This document shows positions 1-8,366 of a stretch of 64,000 nt of DNA, piece after piece. The DNA is taken from NCBI GenBank assembly GCA_949283935.1, contig CASDUJ010000028.1, positions 36,506 to 100,505 on the forward strand, written 5' to 3'. This stretch comes from an uncultured bacterium (GTDB taxonomy: Bacteria > Cyanobacteriota > Vampirovibrionia > Gastranaerophilales > JAILCC01). The notes under the pieces are model-generated. The model worked only from the letters and a program-made list of their open reading frames with translations. It had not been told where the DNA came from and ran no database searches. The position numbers were made by a program, and so were the translations under genes. Each line of letters opens with the position of its first letter. Within the stretch, counting starts at the first letter, position 1.

Positions 1-682
1 CAAAAACCATTTTCGTGATGCTTTGGCTTTTTTGTAATCCAAAATATTTTGTACATATTTGCGGCAAATCTGTAATTTCTATCATTTCTGCTCTTATAGC
101 ATCATCTATATCGTGATTTAAATAAGCTATCCTGTCAGAAATTTTTACTACCTGACCTTCTAAAGTATATGGAGTTGTTTGCCCTGTGTGGTTTTTAATT
201 CCATCTAATGTTTCTTGGGTGAGATTTAAGTCTTCTATTAAAGTAACAACTCTTATGCTTTGTTCATTATGGTGAAAACCATTTTGCAAAAGTTCATTTA
301 AAACTTCTTCGCCTGTGTGCCCAAATGGTGTATGACCTAAATCGTGCCCCAATGCTATTGCTTCTATCAAATCTTCATTGAGTCTTAATGCTCGACCTAT
401 AGTTCTAGCTATTTGTGCAACTTCCAAAGTATGCGTAAGTCTGGTTCGGTAGTGGTCTCCTATAGGTGAAATAAATACTTGTGTTTTATGTTTTAATCTC
501 CTAAATGCTTTTGAGTGCAAAATTTTATCTCTATCGCGTTGAAATACTGTGCGTAATTCACACTCCTTTTCTTCTTTCAATCTGCCACGCGAATTTTTAC
601 TTGTACAAGCATATCGGCTTAAGTATTTCGTTTCTATATCTTCATTTTGTTGCTTTAAATCGTTTATAAAAAAGGTTCTCAC
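1..682 (-). CDS. dgt: dGTP triphosphohydrolase-like HD protein, partial (3' end outside window)
   Basis: Hydrolyses dGTP or other dNTPs to the nucleoside and triphosphate, trimming dNTP pools in the cytoplasm. The visible 227 residues contain the family's SRGR element near residue 27, the metal-binding HD-domain sequence with [11 protein letters not shown] and [14 protein letters not shown], and a later [13 protein letters not shown] segment carrying the last metal-binding Asp. The C-terminus is cut by the window edge. The start is a GTG at 682, chosen because the protein then begins with the family's usual N-terminus; the Shine-Dalgarno sequence is weak. It lies downstream of holB on the same strand with a 126-bp AT-rich gap, so it may have its own promoter. 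Confidence 0.88.
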   Translation of the reverse strand, partial: MRTFFINDLKQQNEDIETKYLSRYACTSKNSRGRLKEEKECELRTVFQRDRDKILHSKAFRRLKHKTQVFISPIGDHYRTRLTHTLEVAQIARTIGRALRLNEDLIEAIALGHDLGHTPFGHTGEEVLNELLQNGFHHNEQSIRVVTLIEDLNLTQETLDGIKNHTGQTTPYTLEGQVVKISDRIAYLNHDIDDAIRAEMIEITDLPQICTKYFGLQKSQSITKMVF

Positions 683-808
683 TAAATTTCCCAAAACAAA
701 TTTTATAATCTACCTACATTTTATTTTTTATTTGTATATGTTTTCACAAATAATCCTTACCACGTAAAGATTTTTTTAAACCTTTTTTTTTAAAATTTTT
801 TAAAAAAA

Positions 809-1756
809 TTATTTCAAAAATAAATTTTCCAGAACTGAATCAGTGTTAACATAGCTTTCTAATTGCTTTTTGGCTTTTTCTAATTTGTTAAGAAATGTTA
901 CAATACCTCTGTAGTGTCTGCTATTTTTTAAGTCGTTTGGAAGGTTTTTCCAATAAAAATTTTCTAGTTCTTCTAATATCTTTACCAATGGCATGTCAAA
1001 TTCTTGTGATATTTTTTTTATGTGCTCAACTATTAGCAAAGATGTTAAGTCATCTTTTGGGGGATAATTTTTTGTGATTTTTTCAATAATTGAAAAATTG
1101 TTGGGTAAATTAGGATAAGATGGAATATTTACACACTGACAACGAGAAACTATTGTTTGTAACATATCTTCTTTCGAATTTGCAAGAAAAAAGAATGTGA
1201 TTCTATCAAAAGGTTCTTCTATTGTTTTTAAAAGAGTGTTCGCGGTATCTGATGAAAAAATGTTTATTTTAAGAGATTTCGGTGCCCAAATTCTGTTTTC
1301 TTCTGGAGTATTAACTTGAATTGGTGGAGAAATATTAAATTTTTTCAGTTCTTCATATTCACTAGTCGCTTCTTTTCCTTCAATTGCATCCAAAATAATT
1401 AAAACTCTATGATATGTTGATGTCTTTGACAATTCTTCTTTGATAAAACGTGCTTGTGCTATGGTTATGTTTTCTTTTGACTGACCTTTGTCGTTTACGT
1501 GAGTAAAATCAATTGGAGAAAAAGTCATTACTGCAGGATGTGAATTAGTCCTAATCCATTTGCAATTAAGACATTCGCAGTTTTCACTCTTGTTTCCCGT
1601 GCAATTTAGTATCCTTGCAATATTTAAAGCAAAAGCGTATTTAGCTATGTTATTATTTCCAGTCAAAAGATATGAGTGAAAAAGTTTCGATTTTGTAATT
1701 GCATTTTCAAAAAAATTAGTAGTAAATTCAAAATTTTTACTTAAAATTGTATCCAT
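809..1756 (-). CDS. holB: DNA polymerase III subunit delta' (clamp loader)
   Basis: Subunit of the clamp loader that opens the sliding clamp and places it on primed DNA. The 315-residue protein has the N-terminal AAA+ fold: HSYLLTG near residue 28, a four-cysteine zinc module around residues 52-66, the TLLKTIEEP sensor region near 176-184 and the SRCQ motif near 206. The P-loop lysine is missing (TGNNNIAKY), as expected for delta', which does not hydrolyse ATP. Its ATG shares one base with the stop codon of holA upstream, so translation is probably coupled and the two clamp-loader subunits are made together. Length is normal. Confidence 0.9.
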   Translation of the reverse strand: MDTILSKNFEFTTNFFENAITKSKLFHSYLLTGNNNIAKYAFALNIARILNCTGNKSENCECLNCKWIRTNSHPAVMTFSPIDFTHVNDKGQSKENITIAQARFIKEELSKTSTYHRVLIILDAIEGKEATSEYEELKKFNISPPIQVNTPEENRIWAPKSLKINIFSSDTANTLLKTIEEPFDRITFFFLANSKEDMLQTIVSRCQCVNIPSYPNLPNNFSIIEKITKNYPPKDDLTSLLIVEHIKKISQEFDMPLVKILEELENFYWKNLPNDLKNSRHYRGIVTFLNKLEKAKKQLESYVNTDSVLENLFLK

Positions 1757-2736
1757 TACATCACCATAACCATTTCTAAGGCTAATTCAGATTTTATTAC
1801 TCCTGATTTTATGGAAAATTCAGCTTCATTTAAATTTTTTCTCATATTTAATAGCTTTTCTGCTTCTATGTTTCTTAATTTTAGCAATTCATTTTGCACA
1901 AAAAATGGGTGTGCTCCAATATTTTTGGCTATTTCTGCGGCATTTGAGTATTCTGCTTCTAACTTTATTCGCAGCCATCTTTTTGTTATTGTCTGAAATA
2001 AAGCTATTATTTTTTGTGGTGCTTCTTTTTGCATAAGCTTATTTAATTCTTTATAGGTAGATAGTTTATCCCCTTTCAACCATAAGTCTAGAACTTTAAA
2101 TGCATCTTCATTGTTTTGTGATAGTTTTTCTATGTCTGTTTTTTTGATTTTTTTTTCCGGAATAATATTTGTTTTAAGCTTTTCTAGCTCATTATCCAGT
2201 GTTCTTAAATCTGAACCGGCAAAAGCTTGAAGCAAAGCTGCATTTTCGTAACTTAGTATTAAATCTTTGGCTTTTGCTGTTTTCAAAATCCAGTCAATTA
2301 CTTTATTTGTTTCGTAAAATTTGAAGTTGTAAAATTCTCTTATTTGGCCTCGTTCTTTTATTGTTTTTACAAGTTTTTTTGAGTTATCTATTTTCCTTTC
2401 TGTATCTTTGGGAAAAATACAAATAAATACTAAATATATATTATTTTCTAGTGTTTCAATATTTTTAATTAGTCTGGTTAATGCTTTTTCTTCTTCTGTT
2501 TTACCTCTTGTAAATAGAGAAGTTGAGTGAATTTCAATTAAAATATTCCCAAACATTATAGAAGGTGTTTCAATTAGTTCAACAATATCCTTTATTTCTA
2601 GTTGTTTTGGAGTTTTTTCAAATAAAATTTTTCTGTTTAAATCTGCAAAATTCTTGTCAAGAACTGAGTTTCTTAATTTTTTCAGTTCTTTGTTTATAGA
2701 ATATTCATCATTGCCGCAATATAGGTTTACGGGCAT
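1756..2736 (-). CDS. holA: DNA polymerase III subunit delta (clamp loader)
   Basis: Delta binds and cracks open the beta clamp. The 326-residue protein starts MPVNLYCGNDEY, matching the short N-terminal strand and nucleotide-free AAA+ fold of HolA. It has the family pattern IVELIETPSIMFGNILIEI near residues 50-70, GSDLRTLDNELEKL near 172-185, and a helical C-terminal collar domain. It ends one base inside the holB start and begins 10 bp after the ROK kinase stop, so the three genes form an operon running leftward. Sequence divergence is high, as is usual for HolA; assignment rests on the pattern plus the adjacent holB. Confidence 0.87.
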   Translation of the reverse strand: MPVNLYCGNDEYSINKELKKLRNSVLDKNFADLNRKILFEKTPKQLEIKDIVELIETPSIMFGNILIEIHSTSLFTRGKTEEEKALTRLIKNIETLENNIYLVFICIFPKDTERKIDNSKKLVKTIKERGQIREFYNFKFYETNKVIDWILKTAKAKDLILSYENAALLQAFAGSDLRTLDNELEKLKTNIIPEKKIKKTDIEKLSQNNEDAFKVLDLWLKGDKLSTYKELNKLMQKEAPQKIIALFQTITKRWLRIKLEAEYSNAAEIAKNIGAHPFFVQNELLKLRNIEAEKLLNMRKNLNEAEFSIKSGVIKSELALEMVMVM

Positions 2737-2745
2737 AATTAATCC

Positions 2746-3705
2746 TTACTTTTGGTTAACAAGTATGCTTGCTCCAACTACTCCAGCACTTTCGCCTAAT
2801 TGAGCAGGAACAACTTCTACTGCATTTGCAGATGTTGAAATACAGCGTTTTTTGATAGCTTCCCTAATTGGATTCAATATTAAATCTCCAGCTTGCCCTA
2901 CGCCACCTCCAACAATTATTTTTTCAGGATTTAGCAAGTTTACCACACTTACTAAAGCTATTCCTAAGTATTCTCCAACTATTGTAAATATTCTTTTGGC
3001 AACAGCATCTCCTTGTTTAGCTGCTTCAAATACCATATATGGTGTAATTTCGTTGCCTGCAGCAATTTCCTTAAATTTTGTAGATTTTCCACCTGATATG
3101 TATTCTTTCGCCATTTTGACAACTGATGGACCTGATGCATATGCTTCCAAGCAACCGGTAGAACCACATCCGCAAATTAAGCCATTGTCTTTTTCTACTA
3201 TTACGTGCCCTATTTCACCTGCGGTCATACTGGCTCCTCTTATCAATTGACCATTTAAAACTATCCCTGAACCAACACCAGTTCCTACTGTTAAGCATAT
3301 AAGATTTTGACATCCTTTCCCTGCACCAAAATTTAATTCTCCTAATGTTGCTACTCTTACGTCATTGTCGAGCTTTACAGGAATATTAAATTCTTTATTT
3401 ACAATTTTAGCTAATGGTACTTCAACCCAACCTGGGATATTGGGCAAAAGTCTTACAATTCCATTGACTGAATCAATTTGCCCCGGAAGTCCAAAGCCTA
3501 TTCCTCCAATGTTACTTATATCATTGTTTGATTCTTTCAATGAATCTTTTATTGTTGTAATTATATTATTGATTGTGTATTCATAACCCATTTCTGCTCG
3601 GGTAGGGACACTATTTGAATAAGCAATTGCTCCTTTATCATCAATTAAAGCAATTTTGATATTAGTTCCACCTATATCAACTCCAATGTTGTACTTTTTA
3701 CCCAT
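2746..3705 (-). CDS. glcK: ROK-family glucokinase
   Basis: ATP-dependent sugar kinase, most likely glucokinase feeding glucose 6-phosphate into glycolysis or glucan synthesis. The 319-residue protein has the ATP-binding DIGGTNIKIAL near residues 10-20, GLPGQID, KLDNDVRVATLGE, the GTGVGSGIV phosphate loop, the sugar-binding EIGHVIVE, and the ROK zinc motif CGCGSTGCLEAYASG near residue 178. All signatures of an active enzyme are intact. ROK kinases can also act on N-acetylmannosamine, so glucose specificity is inferred. It is the first gene of the leftward holA-holB operon. The genes for pyruvate kinase and phosphoglycerate mutase are elsewhere in this window. Confidence 0.87.
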   Translation of the reverse strand: MGKKYNIGVDIGGTNIKIALIDDKGAIAYSNSVPTRAEMGYEYTINNIITTIKDSLKESNNDISNIGGIGFGLPGQIDSVNGIVRLLPNIPGWVEVPLAKIVNKEFNIPVKLDNDVRVATLGELNFGAGKGCQNLICLTVGTGVGSGIVLNGQLIRGASMTAGEIGHVIVEKDNGLICGCGSTGCLEAYASGPSVVKMAKEYISGGKSTKFKEIAAGNEITPYMVFEAAKQGDAVAKRIFTIVGEYLGIALVSVVNLLNPEKIIVGGGVGQAGDLILNPIREAIKKRCISTSANAVEVVPAQLGESAGVVGASILVNQK

Positions 3706-3846
3706 ATCAATTCCTTTGTATTCTATAAACTAAAAAAATTTTAGCATAAAGATATTTTTAATGAAATTTTAAACTCTTTAGCAATTTAAAAAAAAATATG
3801 TTTTTATTAAAATATAAAGACTAAGGGTAAAAAGGAAGGAAAGATC

Positions 3847-4092
3847 ATGATTGTAAATGTTATTATGCGTACTGTAAAGCCTGTTGTTAGCGCAATTAGC
3901 AAGACAGCTCCTTGTGTTTCAAGTGCTCGTAAAAATAGATATGCTGCAATTTTGCTGAAGCGTGGAATTAACCAAGGAAAACCAATCTCAGAAATTGCAA
4001 GAAAGTTTAAAGGTGAAGAAGATTATTTGTTTGAAAAAGCATGTGAAATGTATTTTGAACCCAGTGTTTTTGCTAAACATTTGAAAAAATAA
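3847..4092 (+). CDS. Small basic protein of unknown function
   Basis: An 81-residue ORF I do not recognise. It is preceded by a strong purine-rich ribosome site (AAGGAAGGAAAG) 3-14 bases before the ATG, and followed by a hairpin terminator at 4120-4148, so it looks like a genuine monocistronic gene. The N-terminal 30 residues are rich in Val, Lys and Arg; the C-terminal half (KPISEIARKFKGEEDYLFEKAC) resembles short helical modules. There is no signal peptide or membrane segment. No function can be assigned. Confidence 0.65.
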   Translation: MIVNVIMRTVKPVVSAISKTAPCVSSARKNRYAAILLKRGINQGKPISEIARKFKGEEDYLFEKACEMYFEPSVFAKHLKK

Positions 4093-4119
4093 CTAGCCTA
4101 TTTGTGATATATAGTGTAA

Positions 4120-4148
4120 AGGCAGGTGTATTATCCTGTCTTTTGTTT
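4120..4148 (+). terminator. Rho-independent terminator after the 81-residue gene
   Basis: A 7-bp stem (AGGCAGG pairing with CCTGTCT, with one G-T pair) around an 8-base loop is followed by TTTTGTTTTG. It separates the small gene from the lysS promoter region. Confidence 0.7.
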
Positions 4149-4244
4149 TGTGATTTTGACAAAAGTTTTTAGATTTTAAAAATGATTTTTTATTGTTATT
4201 TTAGTATTTTGTTTTCGGTATCTATTAATTCCATATTTTGTTCA

Positions 4245-4253
4245 TGGTAAAAT
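4245..4253 (+). promoter_or_regulatory. Extended -10 promoter element of lysS
   Basis: TGGTAAAAT forms an extended -10 element. Transcription would begin near 4260, which leaves a 27-base leader before the GTG start at 4287 and excludes the upstream in-frame TTG at 4257. No good -35 was found at the expected distance. Confidence 0.5.
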
Positions 4254-4286
4254 TTTTTGTGTAAAAGAAATATAAGCGAGGCAAAA

Positions 4287-5777
4287 GTGGAACAAGAAAC
4301 TATAAACAAAGCTGAATCTGTAAGAGAGGCGCGTATTCAAAAATTAACTGAATTAGTTGAAATGGGTATAAACCCCTATCCGTATACATTTGATAAAACT
4401 GCTGGGGCACAAGAATTACAAGAGAAATATAAAGAGTTAGAAGCAGGAGGAGAAACTGAAGATATTTATTCTGTTGCAGGTAGAATTATGGGAATGCGTA
4501 ATTCTGGCATGTTTATAGATTTAATGGATTCTACAGGAAAAATTCAAATATTTTCTCACAAAGAAAATTTATCTGAAGAAAAAATGAAATTGCTAAAACT
4601 TTTGGATGTAGGTGATATGATTGGGGTTACAGGTACAATTAGAAGAACTCCTCGAGGAGAGCTTACAATCAAATCTAAAGATATAAAAATTTTGGCAAAA
4701 TCACTTCAGCAATTACCTGAAAAATTTCATGGTCTAACTGATAAAGAAACTCGCTATCGCCAAAGATATTTAGATATGATTATGAACAAAGATGTTCGAG
4801 ATACATTTGTGAAACGTTCCAAGATTATCAGAGAAATCAGGGAATATTTAACAAATTTAGGTTTTCTTGAAGTTGAAACTCCTATGTTACAAACAATAGC
4901 AGGAGGCGCAAGCGCAAGACCTTTTGTTACTCACCACAATGCCCTTGATATGGATATGTATTTACGAATAGCTCCTGAACTTTATTTGAAACGTTTAATT
5001 GTGGGTGGGGCAAGTGAAAGAGTTTTTGAGATTAATAGAAGTTTTAGAAATGAAGGAATTGATTTGAAGCATAATCCTGAATTTACTATGCTTGAACTTT
5101 ACCAAGCTTATGTTGATTATAATGATATGATGGTTTTATTGGAAAATATGGTAAGTACTGTAGCTCAAAAAGTTTTGGGTACTATGAAAATTAATTACCA
5201 AGGCAATGAAATAGATTTAACTCCTCCTTGGGATAGAATGACTATGTTGGGAGCAATAAAACAATATGCAGGAATAGATTTTTCAGACAAAATTACTGTA
5301 GAAGAAGCAAAATTAGAAGCAAAAAAAATAGGAATAGATGCAGATGATTGCGAAAATTGGGGAAAAGTGCTGGACAGAATTTTTGAAGAAAAAGTTGAAC
5401 CTCATTTAATTCAGCCTGTACATATTATTGATTATCCAAAAGATATATCGCCTTTAGCAAAACCTCATAGAGACAATTCTAGATTAACTGAAAGATTTGA
5501 ATCTCGAGTAAATGGTTGGGAAATTGCTAATGCTTTTTCAGAACTTTCTGATCCCATTGATCAACGTCATCGTTTTGAATTACAAATGCAAGCTAAAGCT
5601 CAAGGTGATGAAGAAGCTCAAGAAATAGATGAAGATTATATTAATGCCCTAGAATATGGTATGCCCCCTACAGGAGGTTTAGGTTTGGGTATTGATAGAT
5701 TAGTGATGCTTTTAACTGACAGTGCTTCAATTAGAGATGTTATAGCATTTCCTACAATGAGAAATATAAAAAAATAG
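4287..5777 (+). CDS. lysS: Lysyl-tRNA synthetase (class II)
   Basis: Charges tRNA-Lys. This 496-residue class II enzyme has an N-terminal OB-fold anticodon-binding domain (VAGRIMGMRNSGMFIDLMD near residues 66-84) and a catalytic domain with motif 1 (GFLEVETPMLQ), motif 2 (RSFRNEGIDLKHNPEFT) and motif 3 (PPTGGLGLGIDRLVMLLT). Length is normal. An in-frame TTG occurs at 4257, but I chose the GTG at 4287 because GCGAGG sits 5 bases before it and the putative promoter places transcription start near 4260. It is followed after 13 bp by leuC, probably cotranscribed. Confidence 0.95.
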   Translation: MEQETINKAESVREARIQKLTELVEMGINPYPYTFDKTAGAQELQEKYKELEAGGETEDIYSVAGRIMGMRNSGMFIDLMDSTGKIQIFSHKENLSEEKMKLLKLLDVGDMIGVTGTIRRTPRGELTIKSKDIKILAKSLQQLPEKFHGLTDKETRYRQRYLDMIMNKDVRDTFVKRSKIIREIREYLTNLGFLEVETPMLQTIAGGASARPFVTHHNALDMDMYLRIAPELYLKRLIVGGASERVFEINRSFRNEGIDLKHNPEFTMLELYQAYVDYNDMMVLLENMVSTVAQKVLGTMKINYQGNEIDLTPPWDRMTMLGAIKQYAGIDFSDKITVEEAKLEAKKIGIDADDCENWGKVLDRIFEEKVEPHLIQPVHIIDYPKDISPLAKPHRDNSRLTERFESRVNGWEIANAFSELSDPIDQRHRFELQMQAKAQGDEEAQEIDEDYINALEYGMPPTGGLGLGIDRLVMLLTDSASIRDVIAFPTMRNIKK

Positions 5778-5790
5778 GAGTTGATTGAAT

Positions 5791-7050
5791 ATGCCAATGA
5801 ATATAACCGAAAAAATTTTTGCCGAGCATGCAGGATTATCTGAAGTAAAAGCAGGTGATTTAATTTCTGCAAAAGTTGATATAACTCTTGCAAATGATAT
5901 AACCGGACCTGTAGCAATAAAAGAATTTAAAAAAATAGGAGTAGACAAAGTTTTCGACAAATCTAGAGTAGTATTTGTTCCGGATCATTTTGTTCCTAAT
6001 AAAGATATAAAGTCAGCGGAACAAGCCAAAATGATAAGAGATTTTGCAAAAGAACAAGAGCTGGAGCATTATTTTGACGTTGGAAGAATGGGAATAGAAC
6101 ATACTCTTCTTCCTGATAAAGGAATAGTTGGTGCAGGCGATTTAGTTATAGGAGCAGACAGTCATACTTGTACATATGGAGCTTTAGGAGCTTTTTCTAC
6201 AGGAGTTGGCTCAACAGATTTGGCTTGTGCTATGGCTTCTGGTGAAACTTGGTTTAAGGTCCCTGAGGCTATAAAAGTTGAATTTAATGGCAAATTGAAT
6301 AAATGGGTAGGGGGAAAAGATTTAATATTACATTTGATAGGTGATATAGGTGTTGATGGTGCTCTTTACAAAACACTTGAAATTACAGGAACGGCTATTT
6401 CTGAAATGGAAATGGATGGTCGTTTTACTATTTGTAATATGGCAATTGAAGCTGGTGCAAAAAACGGAATAATACCTCCTGATCAAATAACAGAAAATTA
6501 TTTAAAAGGAAGGACTATTAGACCATACAAATTTTATTCAAGTGATCCTGATGCAAATTACACAAAAGTCATAAAATATGATGTTGCCAATATTGAGCCT
6601 ACGGTTGCATTCCCGCATTTGCCTGAAAATACAAGACCTATTTCTCAAGTAGGAAATGTAAAAATTAATCAAGCTGTAATAGGAAGCTGTACTAATGGAA
6701 GACTTTCTGATTTGAAAATTGCCGCAGAAATTCTAAAAGGAAGAAAAGTTCACAAAGACGTCAGATTGATAGTTTTCCCTGGAACTCAAGATATTTACCT
6801 TAAAGCAATAGAATTGGGTTATGTTCAAACTATTATAGAAGCACAAGGAGCAGTTTCTACTCCTACTTGCGGACCTTGTTTAGGAGGACATGCTGGGATA
6901 TTGGCTGCAGGTGAACGAGCTATTTCTACAACAAACAGAAATTTTGTTGGCAGAATGGGGCATGTAGACAGCGAGGTATATCTATCAAATCCTGCTGTGG
7001 CAGCCGCTAGTGCGATTTTGGGTCGAATAGCTTCACCTGATGAACTTTAA
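5791..7050 (+). CDS. leuC: 3-isopropylmalate dehydratase large subunit
   Basis: Large subunit of the isomerase converting 2- to 3-isopropylmalate in leucine synthesis; it carries the 4Fe-4S cluster. The 419-residue length matches the shorter HacA-type LeuC found in archaea and many bacteria. Visible motifs are [23 protein letters not shown], the first cluster Cys in [11 protein letters not shown], and the other two in PTCGPCLGG. The start is the ATG at 5791 with AGGAG at 5776-5780. leuD, the small subunit gene that usually follows, is not next to it and not elsewhere in the window. A homoaconitase-type role cannot be excluded. Confidence 0.88.
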   Translation: MPMNITEKIFAEHAGLSEVKAGDLISAKVDITLANDITGPVAIKEFKKIGVDKVFDKSRVVFVPDHFVPNKDIKSAEQAKMIRDFAKEQELEHYFDVGRMGIEHTLLPDKGIVGAGDLVIGADSHTCTYGALGAFSTGVGSTDLACAMASGETWFKVPEAIKVEFNGKLNKWVGGKDLILHLIGDIGVDGALYKTLEITGTAISEMEMDGRFTICNMAIEAGAKNGIIPPDQITENYLKGRTIRPYKFYSSDPDANYTKVIKYDVANIEPTVAFPHLPENTRPISQVGNVKINQAVIGSCTNGRLSDLKIAAEILKGRKVHKDVRLIVFPGTQDIYLKAIELGYVQTIIEAQGAVSTPTCGPCLGGHAGILAAGERAISTTNRNFVGRMGHVDSEVYLSNPAVAAASAILGRIASPDEL

Positions 7051-7074
7051 CTAAATGAAATAGAATTTTTAGGT

Positions 7075-7518
7075 ATGATTAAAGATAATTTAAAGAATGC
7101 TCATAAATACTATAAGCTTTCTCCACGAATAGAGGCGGCTTTGAAATATTTGGAGGCTAATAATTTAAAAGAATTCCCTCCTGATAAATATGAAATAGAT
7201 GGCGAAAATATTTTTATGAATGTGCAAGAATATGAGACGAAGGTTTCAAATAACATTGAATCTCATCAAAAGTACATTGATATACAATATATGGTAACCG
7301 GAGAGGAAAATATGGGAGTTACTTCTTTAGATAATTTAGAAGTTACCCAAAAATATAATGAGGAAAATGATTTGATTTTCTACAAAGGCACAGCTCCTTT
7401 ATTGTTAGTTAAAGAGGGTGAATTTGTAATTTTTTATCCTGAAGATGCTCATTTACCTTGCCAAATAGTAGAAGAATCTGCAAAAGTAAAAAAAGTTATT
7501 GTGAAGGTAAAGAAGTAA
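7075..7518 (+). CDS. YhcH/YjgK/YiaL family cupin-like protein
   Basis: A 147-residue member of the family also known from EbgC, the beta subunit of evolved beta-galactosidase. Recognisable parts are ENIFMNVQEYETK, ESHQKYIDIQYMVTGEE, the metal-site-like FVIFYPEDAHLPCQ near residues 122-135, and a KKVIVKVK end. These proteins have a cupin-type fold and are linked to sugar or sialic acid metabolism, but the exact reaction is not established. It starts 24 bp after leuC, so it may ride on the lysS-leuC transcript. Confidence 0.82.
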   Translation: MIKDNLKNAHKYYKLSPRIEAALKYLEANNLKEFPPDKYEIDGENIFMNVQEYETKVSNNIESHQKYIDIQYMVTGEENMGVTSLDNLEVTQKYNEENDLIFYKGTAPLLLVKEGEFVIFYPEDAHLPCQIVEESAKVKKVIVKVKK

Positions 7519-7586
7519 TTTTTGTAAGCAATTTGTTTAAAGAAAAATACTTTATTATTGTAAGAAGGTAGTAAGGTATTAAATTC

Positions 7587-8303
7587 ATGGATTTATCAGC
7601 AGTCTTGGCTTACAAAAGTTTGTTTTTTGCTACTCGAGCAAAAGGAACAGCTAATCAACTTGAAGAAGGCCAAAAGTATACAGCTTTAGCTAATGGAACA
7701 AGATGTGCCATAACAACATCTCAGGCTTTAGTACCTTTGTTTGCTGTTTCTGAATGTTTAGCTCGTACTTCTACTAATCCTACAATAGCAAATGCTGCAC
7801 AAAAAATATCATCCGGAGGTTTGAAAGAAATTGCTATGGCTATAAGTGGCGAGTCTACTCAAAAGGCACTAACTGGAATGACCGGAATTGTAAAATTCCT
7901 TTCAAAACTTGGAATAGTTGGTAATATTTCTTATGCTGTAGCTAAATGTCTTGACGCAGATGATATTGATAAATCTGAAGTATTTATGCAAGCTGCAGGT
8001 AATTGTGCAGGCATGTATTTATTTGAAAATTTATATTCCAAAGCTGTAAAGTCTATAAAACCAAATGAAATTTCTGATACTACTTCAAAACTTTCAAAGG
8101 TATTTAAAAATAAAATTCCTATATTGAAATCTATTAATCCGGGTTCTGTTTTATTAGGAATAGGCTTTGTCGCAGCTTCTTTGTTTGGATGTAAAATAGG
8201 TGAACTTTTTGGACAAAGTATTTTTGATAATTCTAAAGCTGCAGAAGTAAAAAAAATGAAATTAGCCAAACTTAATGCTTTAAATGTTAAGCAGGTTAAT
8301 TAA
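7587..8303 (+). CDS. Hypothetical protein with hydrophobic C-terminal segment
   Basis: A 238-residue protein I do not recognise. It is rich in Ala, Lys and Ser. A hydrophobic stretch around residues 186-207 (SVLLGIGFVAASLFGCKIGEL) could be a membrane segment, and a weaker hydrophobic region near residues 44-58. No signal peptide is evident. AGAAGGTAGTAAGG precedes the ATG. It sits between a cupin-like gene and a TPR gene with its own promoter, so the neighbours do not suggest a role. It may be lineage-specific. Confidence 0.6.
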   Translation: MDLSAVLAYKSLFFATRAKGTANQLEEGQKYTALANGTRCAITTSQALVPLFAVSECLARTSTNPTIANAAQKISSGGLKEIAMAISGESTQKALTGMTGIVKFLSKLGIVGNISYAVAKCLDADDIDKSEVFMQAAGNCAGMYLFENLYSKAVKSIKPNEISDTTSKLSKVFKNKIPILKSINPGSVLLGIGFVAASLFGCKIGELFGQSIFDNSKAAEVKKMKLAKLNALNVKQVN

Positions 8304-8326
8304 AATTAGTCAAACTCTTTTGGTTT

Positions 8327-8335
8327 TGATACAAT
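8327..8335 (+). promoter_or_regulatory. Extended -10 promoter for the TPR-TonB genes
   Basis: TGATACAAT forms an extended -10 element 31 bases before the start codon of the TPR gene. No strong -35 sequence is present, which is usual for extended -10 promoters. Confidence 0.45.
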
Positions 8336-8366
8336 ATGTTTAAGGTTATTTGATTTAAGAGAGAAC

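Noticed and set aside
2852..3250. 132-codon plus-strand ORF
   Set aside because: It is the antisense shadow of the ROK glucokinase, which has all family motifs.
4257..4286. TTG at 4257 as the lysS start
   Set aside because: It lies about where the putative promoter would begin transcription, and the GTG at 4287 has its own ribosome site.
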